Positions 37,043 through 44,867 of a stretch of DNA of 64,000 bases are shown here, piece after piece (within the stretch, counting starts at the first letter, position 1; every line of letters begins with the position of its first letter). A program made the translations under genes and the position numbers. The notes beneath the pieces are model-generated. The model made no database searches. It saw nothing but the letters and a program-made list of their open reading frames with translations, and was not told where the DNA came from. Origin of the DNA: an uncultured Gemmatimonadota bacterium (GTDB lineage Bacteria; Gemmatimonadota; Gemmatimonadetes; Gemmatimonadales; Gemmatimonadaceae); contig CADEFN010000001.1 of NCBI GenBank assembly GCA_902826615.1, positions 868,001 through 932,000 of the forward strand. The letters are read 5' to 3'.

Positions 37043-38425
37043 TTACCGCGACACCGGCCGGGTGCGATCCGACGCCCGGGCCGTCAGCGGCCGCAGCGCC
37101 ACCTGGGCCACCATCGCGCCTAACGCGAGAGTCAGCGCCACAAAGAGCATCTGGAATCCCGTCTGGATGGCCGTGGTCACGTTGCGGTTGAGCAGCGAAC
37201 TCATGCTGAGGAAGCCGACACTTCCCGGCACAAGGAGCACCGTCGCCGGTTGCTGCAGCACGGGGTAGGGCAGGTTGCGCTTGAGGGCGAGTACGGCCCC
37301 CACGGCCATCGCTGTGAAGCCACCCACAAACGCACTGGCCGTCGAGCCAAGAAAGCGTCCCCCGAGATAGGCCGCCAGCGACGTAAGCACACACACCACC
37401 GCAATCGACACCGCATCGCGCCGTCGCGCGTTGAAGAGCTGGGTCATCGCCAGCGACGCCATCAGCGGCGACAACACGCGCACCCACCCCGGCACATTGC
37501 CAAACGAGGTCAGCACCAGCCGGTCAGAAGATTGCACGGCCTGCTGTCCGACCACGACACCAACAATCAGCAGCAGCAAGGTGGTAATCGCGGCCAGAAA
37601 ACGACCCGCGCCCGAGGTCCAGTGACCCTGCGCCAGCTCCGTCATGGCAATCGTGAGCCGCCACCCCGGCAGAAAAATCACCAGCCCCGCGATGAGGAGA
37701 GGGACGGGACGCACCGCTTCGATACCGACGTCATCGGCGGCAAACGCCACCGCTGACGCCAGCCCGGCCATGACAAAGGGTGCCAGCGGCTCCAGGTGCG
37801 GTCGCCGGCCCACAAAGACCAGCACCCACCCGACCAGCAGGCCAAACGACACTGCCAGGAGTAGCTCCTGTCCCTGGGCGCGAAGCAGCAGCCCCGCCGA
37901 CAGACTCAGCAGACCGCTGGCCGCCATCGTCCGCCATGTCGATGACACCCCCTGCCAGTCAAGCAGCTTTTGCAGCCGCTCCGCACCTTCGTCCGGGGTG
38001 AGTGACCCGGTCCGCACGTGGGCCAGCAAACGGTGGAGCGCCACGGCGCGCGCAAAATCGGGCGCTGCCGGTCGCGTTCGAATCACCTCAGTCCACTGCT
38101 CCTTACCCCGACCAAGGGTGAGAAACACCCCCGTGCCCGTAGCGTTCACACTCGAGTCGAAGCCAAGTGACTCGGCCAGGCGCGTCACCCCGTCCTCGAT
38201 GCGGTCCGGCACTTCGTCGACCGCGGCATAGGCCCGCGCCGCCAGCCGGATGCAGCGAACTCCCCCCTCCTCGGTGTTCGCAAGGAGAGACGACGGTGTT
38301 TCGTAGAGGGAGGTGAGGGTGTGCAACAGACGCCTGGTAAGTGGTACAAGGTAGGATAATCTCGCCGCCTTCCCCCAGTCGCCCTCCCAGGTTCGCGTCT
38401 CGCGTTCCCGCCCTCTCGCGTCCAC
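37043..38425 (-). CDS. ThrE-family threonine/serine exporter
   Basis: A 460-residue protein with a soluble N-terminal part (VNATGTGVFLTLGRG is the ThrE signature region) and then about ten hydrophobic segments, joining both halves of the ThrE (DUF1212 and DUF3815) fold in one chain, as in actinobacterial ThrE. It likely exports threonine/serine or small peptides. The start is uncertain: ATG 38425 leaves ~40 unconserved residues that overlap the fabI promoter side, and a downstream TTG/GTG near 38320 is more plausible. Conserved sequence begins around 38280. Confidence 0.85.
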   Translation of the reverse strand: MDARGRERETRTWEGDWGKAARLSYLVPLTRRLLHTLTSLYETPSSLLANTEEGGVRCIRLAARAYAAVDEVPDRIEDGVTRLAESLGFDSSVNATGTGVFLTLGRGKEQWTEVIRTRPAAPDFARAVALHRLLAHVRTGSLTPDEGAERLQKLLDWQGVSSTWRTMAASGLLSLSAGLLLRAQGQELLLAVSFGLLVGWVLVFVGRRPHLEPLAPFVMAGLASAVAFAADDVGIEAVRPVPLLIAGLVIFLPGWRLTIAMTELAQGHWTSGAGRFLAAITTLLLLIVGVVVGQQAVQSSDRLVLTSFGNVPGWVRVLSPLMASLAMTQLFNARRRDAVSIAVVCVLTSLAAYLGGRFLGSTASAFVGGFTAMAVGAVLALKRNLPYPVLQQPATVLLVPGSVGFLSMSSLLNRNVTTAIQTGFQMLFVALTLALGAMVAQVALRPLTARASDRTRPVSR

Positions 38426-38452
38426 GCCCCCGCCGCCTTCTAGATTCCCTTC

Positions 38453-39352
38453 ATGCTCTCAATCAACCTCTCCGGTCGCCGCGCCCTGGTTGCAGGGGTG
38501 GCCGACGACGGCGGCTTCGGCTTTCAGATTGCCAAATCCCTCGCCGAGGCTGGTGCATCGGTGTGCGTGGCCACCTGGCCACCGGCGCTGAACATCTTTC
38601 TCAACCTGCTGGAACGCGGAAAGATCGACGACTCACGCCGCATGGCGGACGGGTCGCTTCTCCAGTTCGAGCGCATCTACCCGCTCGACGCCGCCTTCGA
38701 CACCATCGACGCCGCCCCCGAAGACATTCGCACCAACAAGCGCTACAAGGATGTCGGAGACTTCTCCATCCAGGGGCTCGCCGACCGCCTGACGAGTGAC
38801 TTCGGCTCACCTGCCTTCGACGTCCTTGTGCACTGTCTGGCCAACGGCCCCGAGGTGAAAAAACCCCTCCTCGAGGTGTCACGCGCCGGCTACCTCTCGG
38901 CAGTGAGTGTCAGTGCCTACTCTCTCATCGGAATGCTGCAGCGACTCGGTCCCCATATGCGCGAAGGGGGCAGCATCATCTCCCTCACGTACATGGCGAG
39001 CGAGCGCGCGATCCCGGGCTATGGTGGTGGCATGTCGTCCGCCAAGGCCGCGCTGGAGAGCGACACGCGCACGCTGGCGTTCGAGGCGGGGCGACGTTGG
39101 GGACTGCGCGTGAACACCGTGTCGGCGGGTCCCTACGCGTCGCGAGCGGCCAGCGCCATTGGCATCATCGATCGGATGGTGCAGTACTGCGCAAAAAACA
39201 CCCCGATCCCTGTCGCCTTGACGGCCGAAGAGGTCGGGACGGCTTCTGCGTTCCTCTGCTCCCCGCTGGCGAGCGGCATCACGGGGAGCACGGTCTATGT
39301 GGACAAGGGGTATCACGCCATGGGCATGGCGGTCGACGCCTTGGACCCCTGA
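38453..39352 (+). CDS. fabI: Enoyl-ACP reductase, plant/chloroplast-like long type
   Basis: A 299-residue enoyl-ACP reductase. The NAD loop is [22 protein letters not shown] ~30-residue insertion ([19 protein letters not shown] and [14 protein letters not shown]) is a mark of plant-type Fab[39 protein letters not shown] holds the active-site Tyr and Lys, and [14 protein letters not shown] the substrate loop. It reduces trans-2-enoyl-ACP in fatty acid synthesis. No Shine-Dalgarno is seen before ATG 38453; a leaderless or weakly translated start is possible. It converges closely with the TonB fusion gene (seven bases). Confidence 0.93.
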   Translation: MLSINLSGRRALVAGVADDGGFGFQIAKSLAEAGASVCVATWPPALNIFLNLLERGKIDDSRRMADGSLLQFERIYPLDAAFDTIDAAPEDIRTNKRYKDVGDFSIQGLADRLTSDFGSPAFDVLVHCLANGPEVKKPLLEVSRAGYLSAVSVSAYSLIGMLQRLGPHMREGGSIISLTYMASERAIPGYGGGMSSAKAALESDTRTLAFEAGRRWGLRVNTVSAGPYASRAASAIGIIDRMVQYCAKNTPIPVALTAEEVGTASAFLCSPLASGITGSTVYVDKGYHAMGMAVDALDP

Positions 39353-39359
39353 GCGCCGT

Positions 39360-40511
39360 CTACCGACGCCGCCGAGTCACGCTCGAGTCAGGGACGAAGT
39401 CGAACGGCTGCTGCACCACCTGCTGCACAGAATTGCCGTTCCGGCGCGCCGGTTTGTACCGCTGATCCTTCACCGCCCGGCGCACCGCTTCGCCTAACGC
39501 CGGGTGGGTGGTGGTCACCACGCTGAAGGTGTCCATCAGCACGTCGCCCCGGGCGTCGACCACAAACTCCACGGTCACTCGCCCGGCCACCGCGTTCTGG
39601 AAGAGCGAGTCGGGATAGACGGGGCGGATCAGATCAGACGAATCGGGCGCGGCCGGATTCTCCACCTCGTTGGCGGTGAACACCGTCTTCTGCTCGACCA
39701 TGCGCTCAATGATCGCGGCCGCCGACGGCTCATCCTTCTTTCGTTTGCGCGCGCGAGGTTCTCCCTGGCGTGTCCACAGGATGATCGTCCCGCCCGTGCT
39801 ACTGATGGCGCGATTGCCCAGGAACTCGGCCGGCACACTGGCGGGACCCGAGTAGATCTCCACGCCTTCGAACGAACGGGGGTCCACGGAATCGAGGTCG
39901 AACTCCCCAGCGTAGAGCGGGGTCCCGTCGAGCCAGACGAGCGGGGCGTTTCGTGCGCCCCGGAACCGCACCACCTGCTGGCCAAAGCCGCGCGTTTCCA
40001 CCCGCGCTCCGGGAATCATGCGAAAGAGATCCGTCATGTTCATCGGATTGCGCTTCTCGATCTGCTCACGGGTGAGAAAGTGCCCCATCCCGCGTCCGAG
40101 TCGTTCGTAAAATCCGGCGAAACGTCCTGTCAGGTTGCTGCGGCCATACACAATCAGCGGGTCCAGCTCCACGGCCACACGCGTGAGCACCACGTCGGCA
40201 GGAATGGTCTGACCTGCCAGCACATTCACGCGAAGTGTGTCGGGCCTGAAGCCGATGCGGCGGACACGGATCGAAGTCGCACCCACTGCGGCTTTGGCGA
40301 GAAGGAACTCCCCGTTTTCGTCCGTCTCGACCGCGAGGGTGGTCCCGCCGATCAGGATCTGCGCACCGGCGATCGCGATGCCTAACGAATCCTTGACCGA
40401 GCCCTTGATGCCCCCGGTGCCGATTTCGCCCGGTTGCGCCTGGGCCGCTGGGGCCACCCCAAGTACGAACGCAACAAGGGTTGCGCCCATCCCCCTCAAT
40501 AGTGCACGCAT
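39360..40511 (-). CDS. Carboxypeptidase-regulatory/TonB-plug/TonB C-terminal fusion, without barrel
   Basis: A 383-residue protein. A signal peptide (residues 1-26) is followed by a carboxypeptidase-regulatory-like domain (GGIKGSVKDSLG, ~33-115), a TonB-receptor plug domain (~125-255; FRGARNAPLVWLDGTPLY and SSTGGTIILWTRQG), a charged linker (ARKRKKDE), and a TonB_C domain (~295-375; IRPVYPDSLFQNAVAGRVTVEFVVDA, YKPARRNG). No beta-barrel is present. It joins a receptor gate to the energy-transducer domain that normally opens it. GGAGG precedes the ATG. It is divergent from the M28 peptidase gene. Confidence 0.8.
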   Translation of the reverse strand: MRALLRGMGATLVAFVLGVAPAAQAQPGEIGTGGIKGSVKDSLGIAIAGAQILIGGTTLAVETDENGEFLLAKAAVGATSIRVRRIGFRPDTLRVNVLAGQTIPADVVLTRVAVELDPLIVYGRSNLTGRFAGFYERLGRGMGHFLTREQIEKRNPMNMTDLFRMIPGARVETRGFGQQVVRFRGARNAPLVWLDGTPLYAGEFDLDSVDPRSFEGVEIYSGPASVPAEFLGNRAISSTGGTIILWTRQGEPRARKRKKDEPSAAAIIERMVEQKTVFTANEVENPAAPDSSDLIRPVYPDSLFQNAVAGRVTVEFVVDARGDVLMDTFSVVTTTHPALGEAVRRAVKDQRYKPARRNGNSVQQVVQQPFDFVPDSSVTRRRR

Positions 40512-40618
40512 GCGATCCTCCGACCTCGCCTGGCCGCGTGAATGCGGGCCGGCTGTCAGTTAGAACACCGTTGATACCCCGCGGAATCCCGTGAGGCTCG
40601 CGAGGCGGGTGGGGGTCC

Positions 40619-40647
40619 GTGACGCGTTACGCCCAAGCTAGCGTCAC
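40619..40647. promoter_or_regulatory. Inverted repeat in the TonB-fusion/M28 intergenic region
   Basis: GTGACGC (40619-40625) and GCGTCAC (40641-40647) are perfect 7-bp inverted arms 15 bases apart in the 253-base region between divergent genes. It may be an operator of a dimeric regulator or chance; no partner is known. The rest of the interval (40512-40764) holds no gene. Confidence 0.3.
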
Positions 40648-40764
40648 CCTGCCTCGCACTCCAGAGCGCTTCATCCCAACACCCTCTGGCCCCGAGAACG
40701 CCTCCAACCCAACTTGGCCCCACGAGAAGGCCGTCTCACGTGCCTCGGCAACACCCCGACCCCT

Positions 40765-43020
40765 ATGTCCTTGTCACTCAAGAGCTTGTATCGCTTGCTG
40801 TCCCTGTTGCTGGTGGTGGCTGCACCCGCCGGCGCCCAGTCCATCAGGGGGTTCACAACATCCGGCGTCGCCCCACAACGAGAGTGGGAAGCCCGCTACC
40901 AGCAGATTCCCGATCCGATGCGGCAGCGAGAGTATCTGCGCCGGTTGAGCGCGCGCCCGCACCACGTGGGCTCCCCGTACCAGCGACAAAATGCAGAGTA
41001 CATGCGGGATTTGTTCACCTCATGGGGATGGGACGCGACTCTGGCGGAGTATCACGTGCTTTTTCCGACACCAAAGGTTCGGCGTCTGGAGCTGACGGCA
41101 CCCACCCGGTACGTGGCCAAACTGCAGGAGCCCTCCCTCAAGAACGATCCCGCCACGGCGTTCATGGCCGAGCAACTCCCGAGTTACAACGCCTTCTCGG
41201 GTGACGGGGATGTCTCCGGCCCCCTGGTGTACGTGAACTACGGGGTACCTGCCGACTACGACGAACTCGAGAAGCGCGGGATTTCGGTGCGTGGGGCCAT
41301 TGTGATCGCGCGGTACGGCGGCAGCTGGCGCGGCATCAAGCCAAAGGTGGCCTTCGAGCATGGCGCGGTGGGCTGCATCATCTACTCCGATCCCCGTGAT
41401 GACGGCTACGCCCAGGGCGATGTCTATCCCAATGGTCCCTGGCGCCCCAAAGATGGCGTGCAGCGCGGGAGTGTACTCGATATGCCTGTGGCGCCGGGTG
41501 ATCCGCTCACCATCGGCACCGGCGCAACGCCCGACGCGCCACGCATCGATCGCAAGGACGCCACCACGATCATGAAGATCCCGGTGCTCCCCATCTCGTA
41601 TGAAGATGCGCAGCCCCTTCTTGCCGCCATGGGTGGACCCGTGGCCCCGGAAAGCTGGCGTGGTGCGCTCCCCATTACGTACCGCCTCGGTGGCAGTGGC
41701 CCGGCCCGCGTACGTCTTGCCGTCGAGCACGACTGGAAGCTGACCCCGGCCTTCAATGTCATTGCCACACTCAAGGGCAGCGCGGCGCCTGACGAGTGGA
41801 TCGTGCGGGGCAACCACATCGACGGCTGGGTGAATGGCGCGCAGGATCCCATCGCCGGCATGGCCGCCGAGCTGGAGGAAGCACGCGCGTTAGGCGAGCT
41901 GGCACGGCAGGGCTGGCGACCAAAACGGACCATCGTCTACGCCGGCTGGGACGCCGAAGAGCCGGCACTGCTCGGCTCCACCGAGTGGGTGGAGCACCAC
42001 GCCCCCGAATTGCGGCAGAAGGCCGTAGCCTACATCAATACTGACGGCAACGGGCGTGGCTTCCTGGGCGCTGGCGGGTCGCATTCGCTCGAACGCTTCA
42101 TCAACGAGGTGGCCCGCGAAGTGCGCGACCCCGAGACCGGGCTGACGGTCTGGCAGCGGCTTCAGGCCCAAACCATTCGTAACGGAAGCCCACAGGCCAA
42201 ACGCGAGGCACGCGAGCGCGGCGATCTGCGGATCGGGGCCCTCGGCTCGGGCTCCGACTACACTCCCTTCATTCAGCACCTGGGGATCGCCTCGCTCAAC
42301 CTGGGTTTTGGTGGTGAGGATGGCGGTGGCATCTACCACTCCATCTATGATACCCCGCGGTGGTACGAGACCTTCAGCGACAGCAACTATGTCTACGGAC
42401 GGGCGTTGTCCCAGGTGGTCGGTCTGGCGGTGATGCGTCTGGCCAGCGCCGATGTGCTCCCCTACCAGTTCACCAACCTCGCCGAAACACTTCGTGGGTA
42501 CGCCGGCGAAGTGAAAGTGCTGCGCGACGAGCTCTCGGCGCGCGCCGCCGAGACCAACCGCATGCTCGATGATGGGGTGATCGCGGCAACCGAGGACCCG
42601 CGCGCTCCGCTCAAGCCCCCAGCGCGAGAAGCCCTGGTGCCGTACCTCAACTTCGCGCCGCTCGACAATGCCATCGAAGCGTTTGGCCGCGCGGCGTCCG
42701 GCTACGAACGCTCGTTAGGCTCGGCGCTGCAGCGTGCGCCTGATGGCGCAGCGCTGACACGCGCCAATGCCATGTTGCGCGACACCGAACGGCAGTTTTC
42801 CTCTCCCGAAGGACTGCCACGCCGCCCCTGGTACAAACACCTGCTCTACGCCCCGGGGCTCTACACCGGGTATGGTGTGAAAACACTCCCGGGAGTGCGC
42901 GAGGCCATCGAGCAGAAGGACTGGGACACCGTCGCGCGCGAGGTGACACGCCTGGCGCAAGCCATCGATCGTGCGGCCACACATGTGGCAGCAATATCCG
43001 CCGTGCTGGAGGGAAAATGA
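40765..43020 (+). CDS. Secreted M28 peptidase (glutamate carboxypeptidase II-like)
   Basis: About 751 residues. ATG 40765 gives a signal peptide (to APAGAQS); the longer frame is rejected. After a protease-associated region (~200-290: VYVNYGVPADYDELEKRGI, GAIVIARYGG) the M28 core has zinc ligands in NHIDGW, GAQDPIAG, DAEEPALLG, NTDGNG and the His of GIYHSIYDTP. The last ~120 residues fit the transferrin-receptor-like dimerisation domain. The architecture is that of GCPII/NAALADase. It removes terminal, often acidic, residues from peptides in the periplasm or outside. It overlaps the next D-aminoacylase gene by four bases. Confidence 0.93.
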   Translation: MSLSLKSLYRLLSLLLVVAAPAGAQSIRGFTTSGVAPQREWEARYQQIPDPMRQREYLRRLSARPHHVGSPYQRQNAEYMRDLFTSWGWDATLAEYHVLFPTPKVRRLELTAPTRYVAKLQEPSLKNDPATAFMAEQLPSYNAFSGDGDVSGPLVYVNYGVPADYDELEKRGISVRGAIVIARYGGSWRGIKPKVAFEHGAVGCIIYSDPRDDGYAQGDVYPNGPWRPKDGVQRGSVLDMPVAPGDPLTIGTGATPDAPRIDRKDATTIMKIPVLPISYEDAQPLLAAMGGPVAPESWRGALPITYRLGGSGPARVRLAVEHDWKLTPAFNVIATLKGSAAPDEWIVRGNHIDGWVNGAQDPIAGMAAELEEARALGELARQGWRPKRTIVYAGWDAEEPALLGSTEWVEHHAPELRQKAVAYINTDGNGRGFLGAGGSHSLERFINEVAREVRDPETGLTVWQRLQAQTIRNGSPQAKREARERGDLRIGALGSGSDYTPFIQHLGIASLNLGFGGEDGGGIYHSIYDTPRWYETFSDSNYVYGRALSQVVGLAVMRLASADVLPYQFTNLAETLRGYAGEVKVLRDELSARAAETNRMLDDGVIAATEDPRAPLKPPAREALVPYLNFAPLDNAIEAFGRAASGYERSLGSALQRAPDGAALTRANAMLRDTERQFSSPEGLPRRPWYKHLLYAPGLYTGYGVKTLPGVREAIEQKDWDTVAREVTRLAQAIDRAATHVAAISAVLEGK

Positions 43021-44747
43021 ACAACGCTGGATCACACGCGCCTCGAGTCGCGCGCCTCGCATGTGCTGTCTTCTGCCTCGCGGCCTGCGCCCCACCCGCT
43101 TCGCTCAGCACACCCGCCGCCGGTGGTGCCTACGACATCGTGATCGAAAACGGCAAGATCGTCGATGGCACCGGGAATCCTTTCTTCTACGGCGATGTAG
43201 GGATACGGGGCGACCGGATTGCGGCGGTGCTGCCGCGCGGGGCACTCAACGGCGTATCGGCACGTGAGCACATCGATGCGCGTGGTCAGGTGGTGGCGCC
43301 CGGATTCATCGATATCCAGGGCCACTCGTGGGAGGCGGTGCTCTGGCAGGATGGCCGCGTGGTGTCGATGGCCACGCAGGGTGTCACCTCACAGATTCTC
43401 GGCGAGGCCACCACACCTGCCCCATCCAATGACGCCCTCGAGGCCATGGAAGACATCAGCTCCATGCCACCTCGCCGCGCCGCCCTGCAACGCTCCTTCA
43501 GAGGACCGCGCGGGTTCGACACCTGGCTGAGGGCCGTCGAAGCCAATGGCAGCTCGGTCAACATCGGCTCCTACCTGGGCGCAACCACGGTGCGAGCCTA
43601 TGCCATGGGCCAGGCGCCTGGCATACCCGACGCCGCACGGCTCGACACCATGCGCGCGGTGGTGCGCAACGCCATGCGTGATGGCGCCTTCGGCATCTCC
43701 AGTGCCCTCATCTATCCGCCGGGTGCCTACGCGTCGACAGCGGAGTTGATCGAGATGGCCAAGGCGATGGCACCCTTTCACGGGAACTACATCACCCACA
43801 TGCGCTCCGAGGACGACTCCCTCTTCGAGGCCATGGACGAAGCCCTCCGGATTGCCAGGGAAGGTGGGGTCGCGCTCAACATCTATCACCTCAAGGCGTC
43901 CAACCGCCGCAACTGGCACAAGGCGCCCGGCATGATGAGCAAGATCGACTCGGCGCGGGCCACCGGGTTTGACGTCGCCGGCACCATGTACCCCTATCCC
44001 TTCAGCGGCAACAATCTGGGGGAGTGCATCCCCGACTGGGCATCGGAGAATGGACAGCTCTTTGCCAACATGCGAAATGCTGACACCCGCGCCCGGATGC
44101 TCAAGGACATGACCGATCCGGCCGGGGCCCCACTCTGTCAGCTGGAAGGACCCACCGCCTACATGGTGGCGGACTTCCGCAAACCCGAACACGCCAAGTA
44201 CGAGGGCAAGCGGCTGAGCGAGATCTCGGCGGACATGGCCAAACCGTGGGCCGAGACCATTCTCGACCTGATGCTGGCGGAGGGGCGCGATCTCTCGAAG
44301 ATCAACTTCACCATGTCGGAGGAAAACGTCCGCATGCAGCTGCGGTATCCCTTTGTGGTCATCGGGACCGACGCCGGGGGGGTGGATCCTGATTCCACCA
44401 AGGCCGTGGTGCACCCGCGGTCGTATGGCACCTACCCCCGGATTCTCGGACGCTACGTACGAGAACAGCGGCTCCTCTCCCTCGAGGACGCCATCCGCCG
44501 CATGACCTCCGCCGTCGCGGCCCGGCTGAACCTTCGCGACCGTGGCACCCTGCGCGAGGGGCTCAAAGCGGACCTGGTCATCTTTGATGAGAAAGAGGTC
44601 ATCGACCTGGCAACACCCGAAAAGCCCCACCAGATCAGCCGCGGGGTGTCCCAGGTCTGGGTGAATGGCGTGCGGGTGATTCGGGACGGAAAACACACCA
44701 ACGCCAAGCCGGGCCGGGCGTTGCGGGGGCCCGGGTACGCTCCGTAG
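43017..44747 (+). CDS. Secreted N-acyl-D-amino-acid deacylase-like amidohydrolase
   Basis: A 576-residue amidohydrolase with a lipobox (CLAACAP). Family features: YDIVIENGKIVDGTGNPFF, APGFIDIQGHS, THMRSEDDS (metal His), NIYHLKASN (metal His) and GTDAGGVDPDS (catalytic Asp). Two ligands differ from the structural type enzyme of Alcaligenes: the first His of HxH is Gln, and Cys of the bridging/beta site is Glu (TSQILGEATT). It should remove acyl groups from, or cleave amides at, D-amino acids. It is the first of three paralogs, coupled to the M28 peptidase (ATGA overlap), so peptide trimming and deacylation are linked. Confidence 0.88.
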   Translation: MNNAGSHAPRVARLACAVFCLAACAPPASLSTPAAGGAYDIVIENGKIVDGTGNPFFYGDVGIRGDRIAAVLPRGALNGVSAREHIDARGQVVAPGFIDIQGHSWEAVLWQDGRVVSMATQGVTSQILGEATTPAPSNDALEAMEDISSMPPRRAALQRSFRGPRGFDTWLRAVEANGSSVNIGSYLGATTVRAYAMGQAPGIPDAARLDTMRAVVRNAMRDGAFGISSALIYPPGAYASTAELIEMAKAMAPFHGNYITHMRSEDDSLFEAMDEALRIAREGGVALNIYHLKASNRRNWHKAPGMMSKIDSARATGFDVAGTMYPYPFSGNNLGECIPDWASENGQLFANMRNADTRARMLKDMTDPAGAPLCQLEGPTAYMVADFRKPEHAKYEGKRLSEISADMAKPWAETILDLMLAEGRDLSKINFTMSEENVRMQLRYPFVVIGTDAGGVDPDSTKAVVHPRSYGTYPRILGRYVREQRLLSLEDAIRRMTSAVAARLNLRDRGTLREGLKADLVIFDEKEVIDLATPEKPHQISRGVSQVWVNGVRVIRDGKHTNAKPGRALRGPGYAP

Positions 44748-44867
44748 GGGCTACCACGCAGGCTGGTGCGGAGATTGCTTTGACGGGAGTTTAACCAGCC
44801 CGATTCAGCGCCCTCCGCCCTCGTGGCCCCACCCGGGGGCGTACCACGGTTTGATCCGCGTTCCCTG

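Noticed and set aside
43389-44696. 435-residue frame antisense to the D-aminoacylase gene
   Set aside because: It mirrors third-position GC bias of the real gene and shows no domain; the sense strand has full family motifs.
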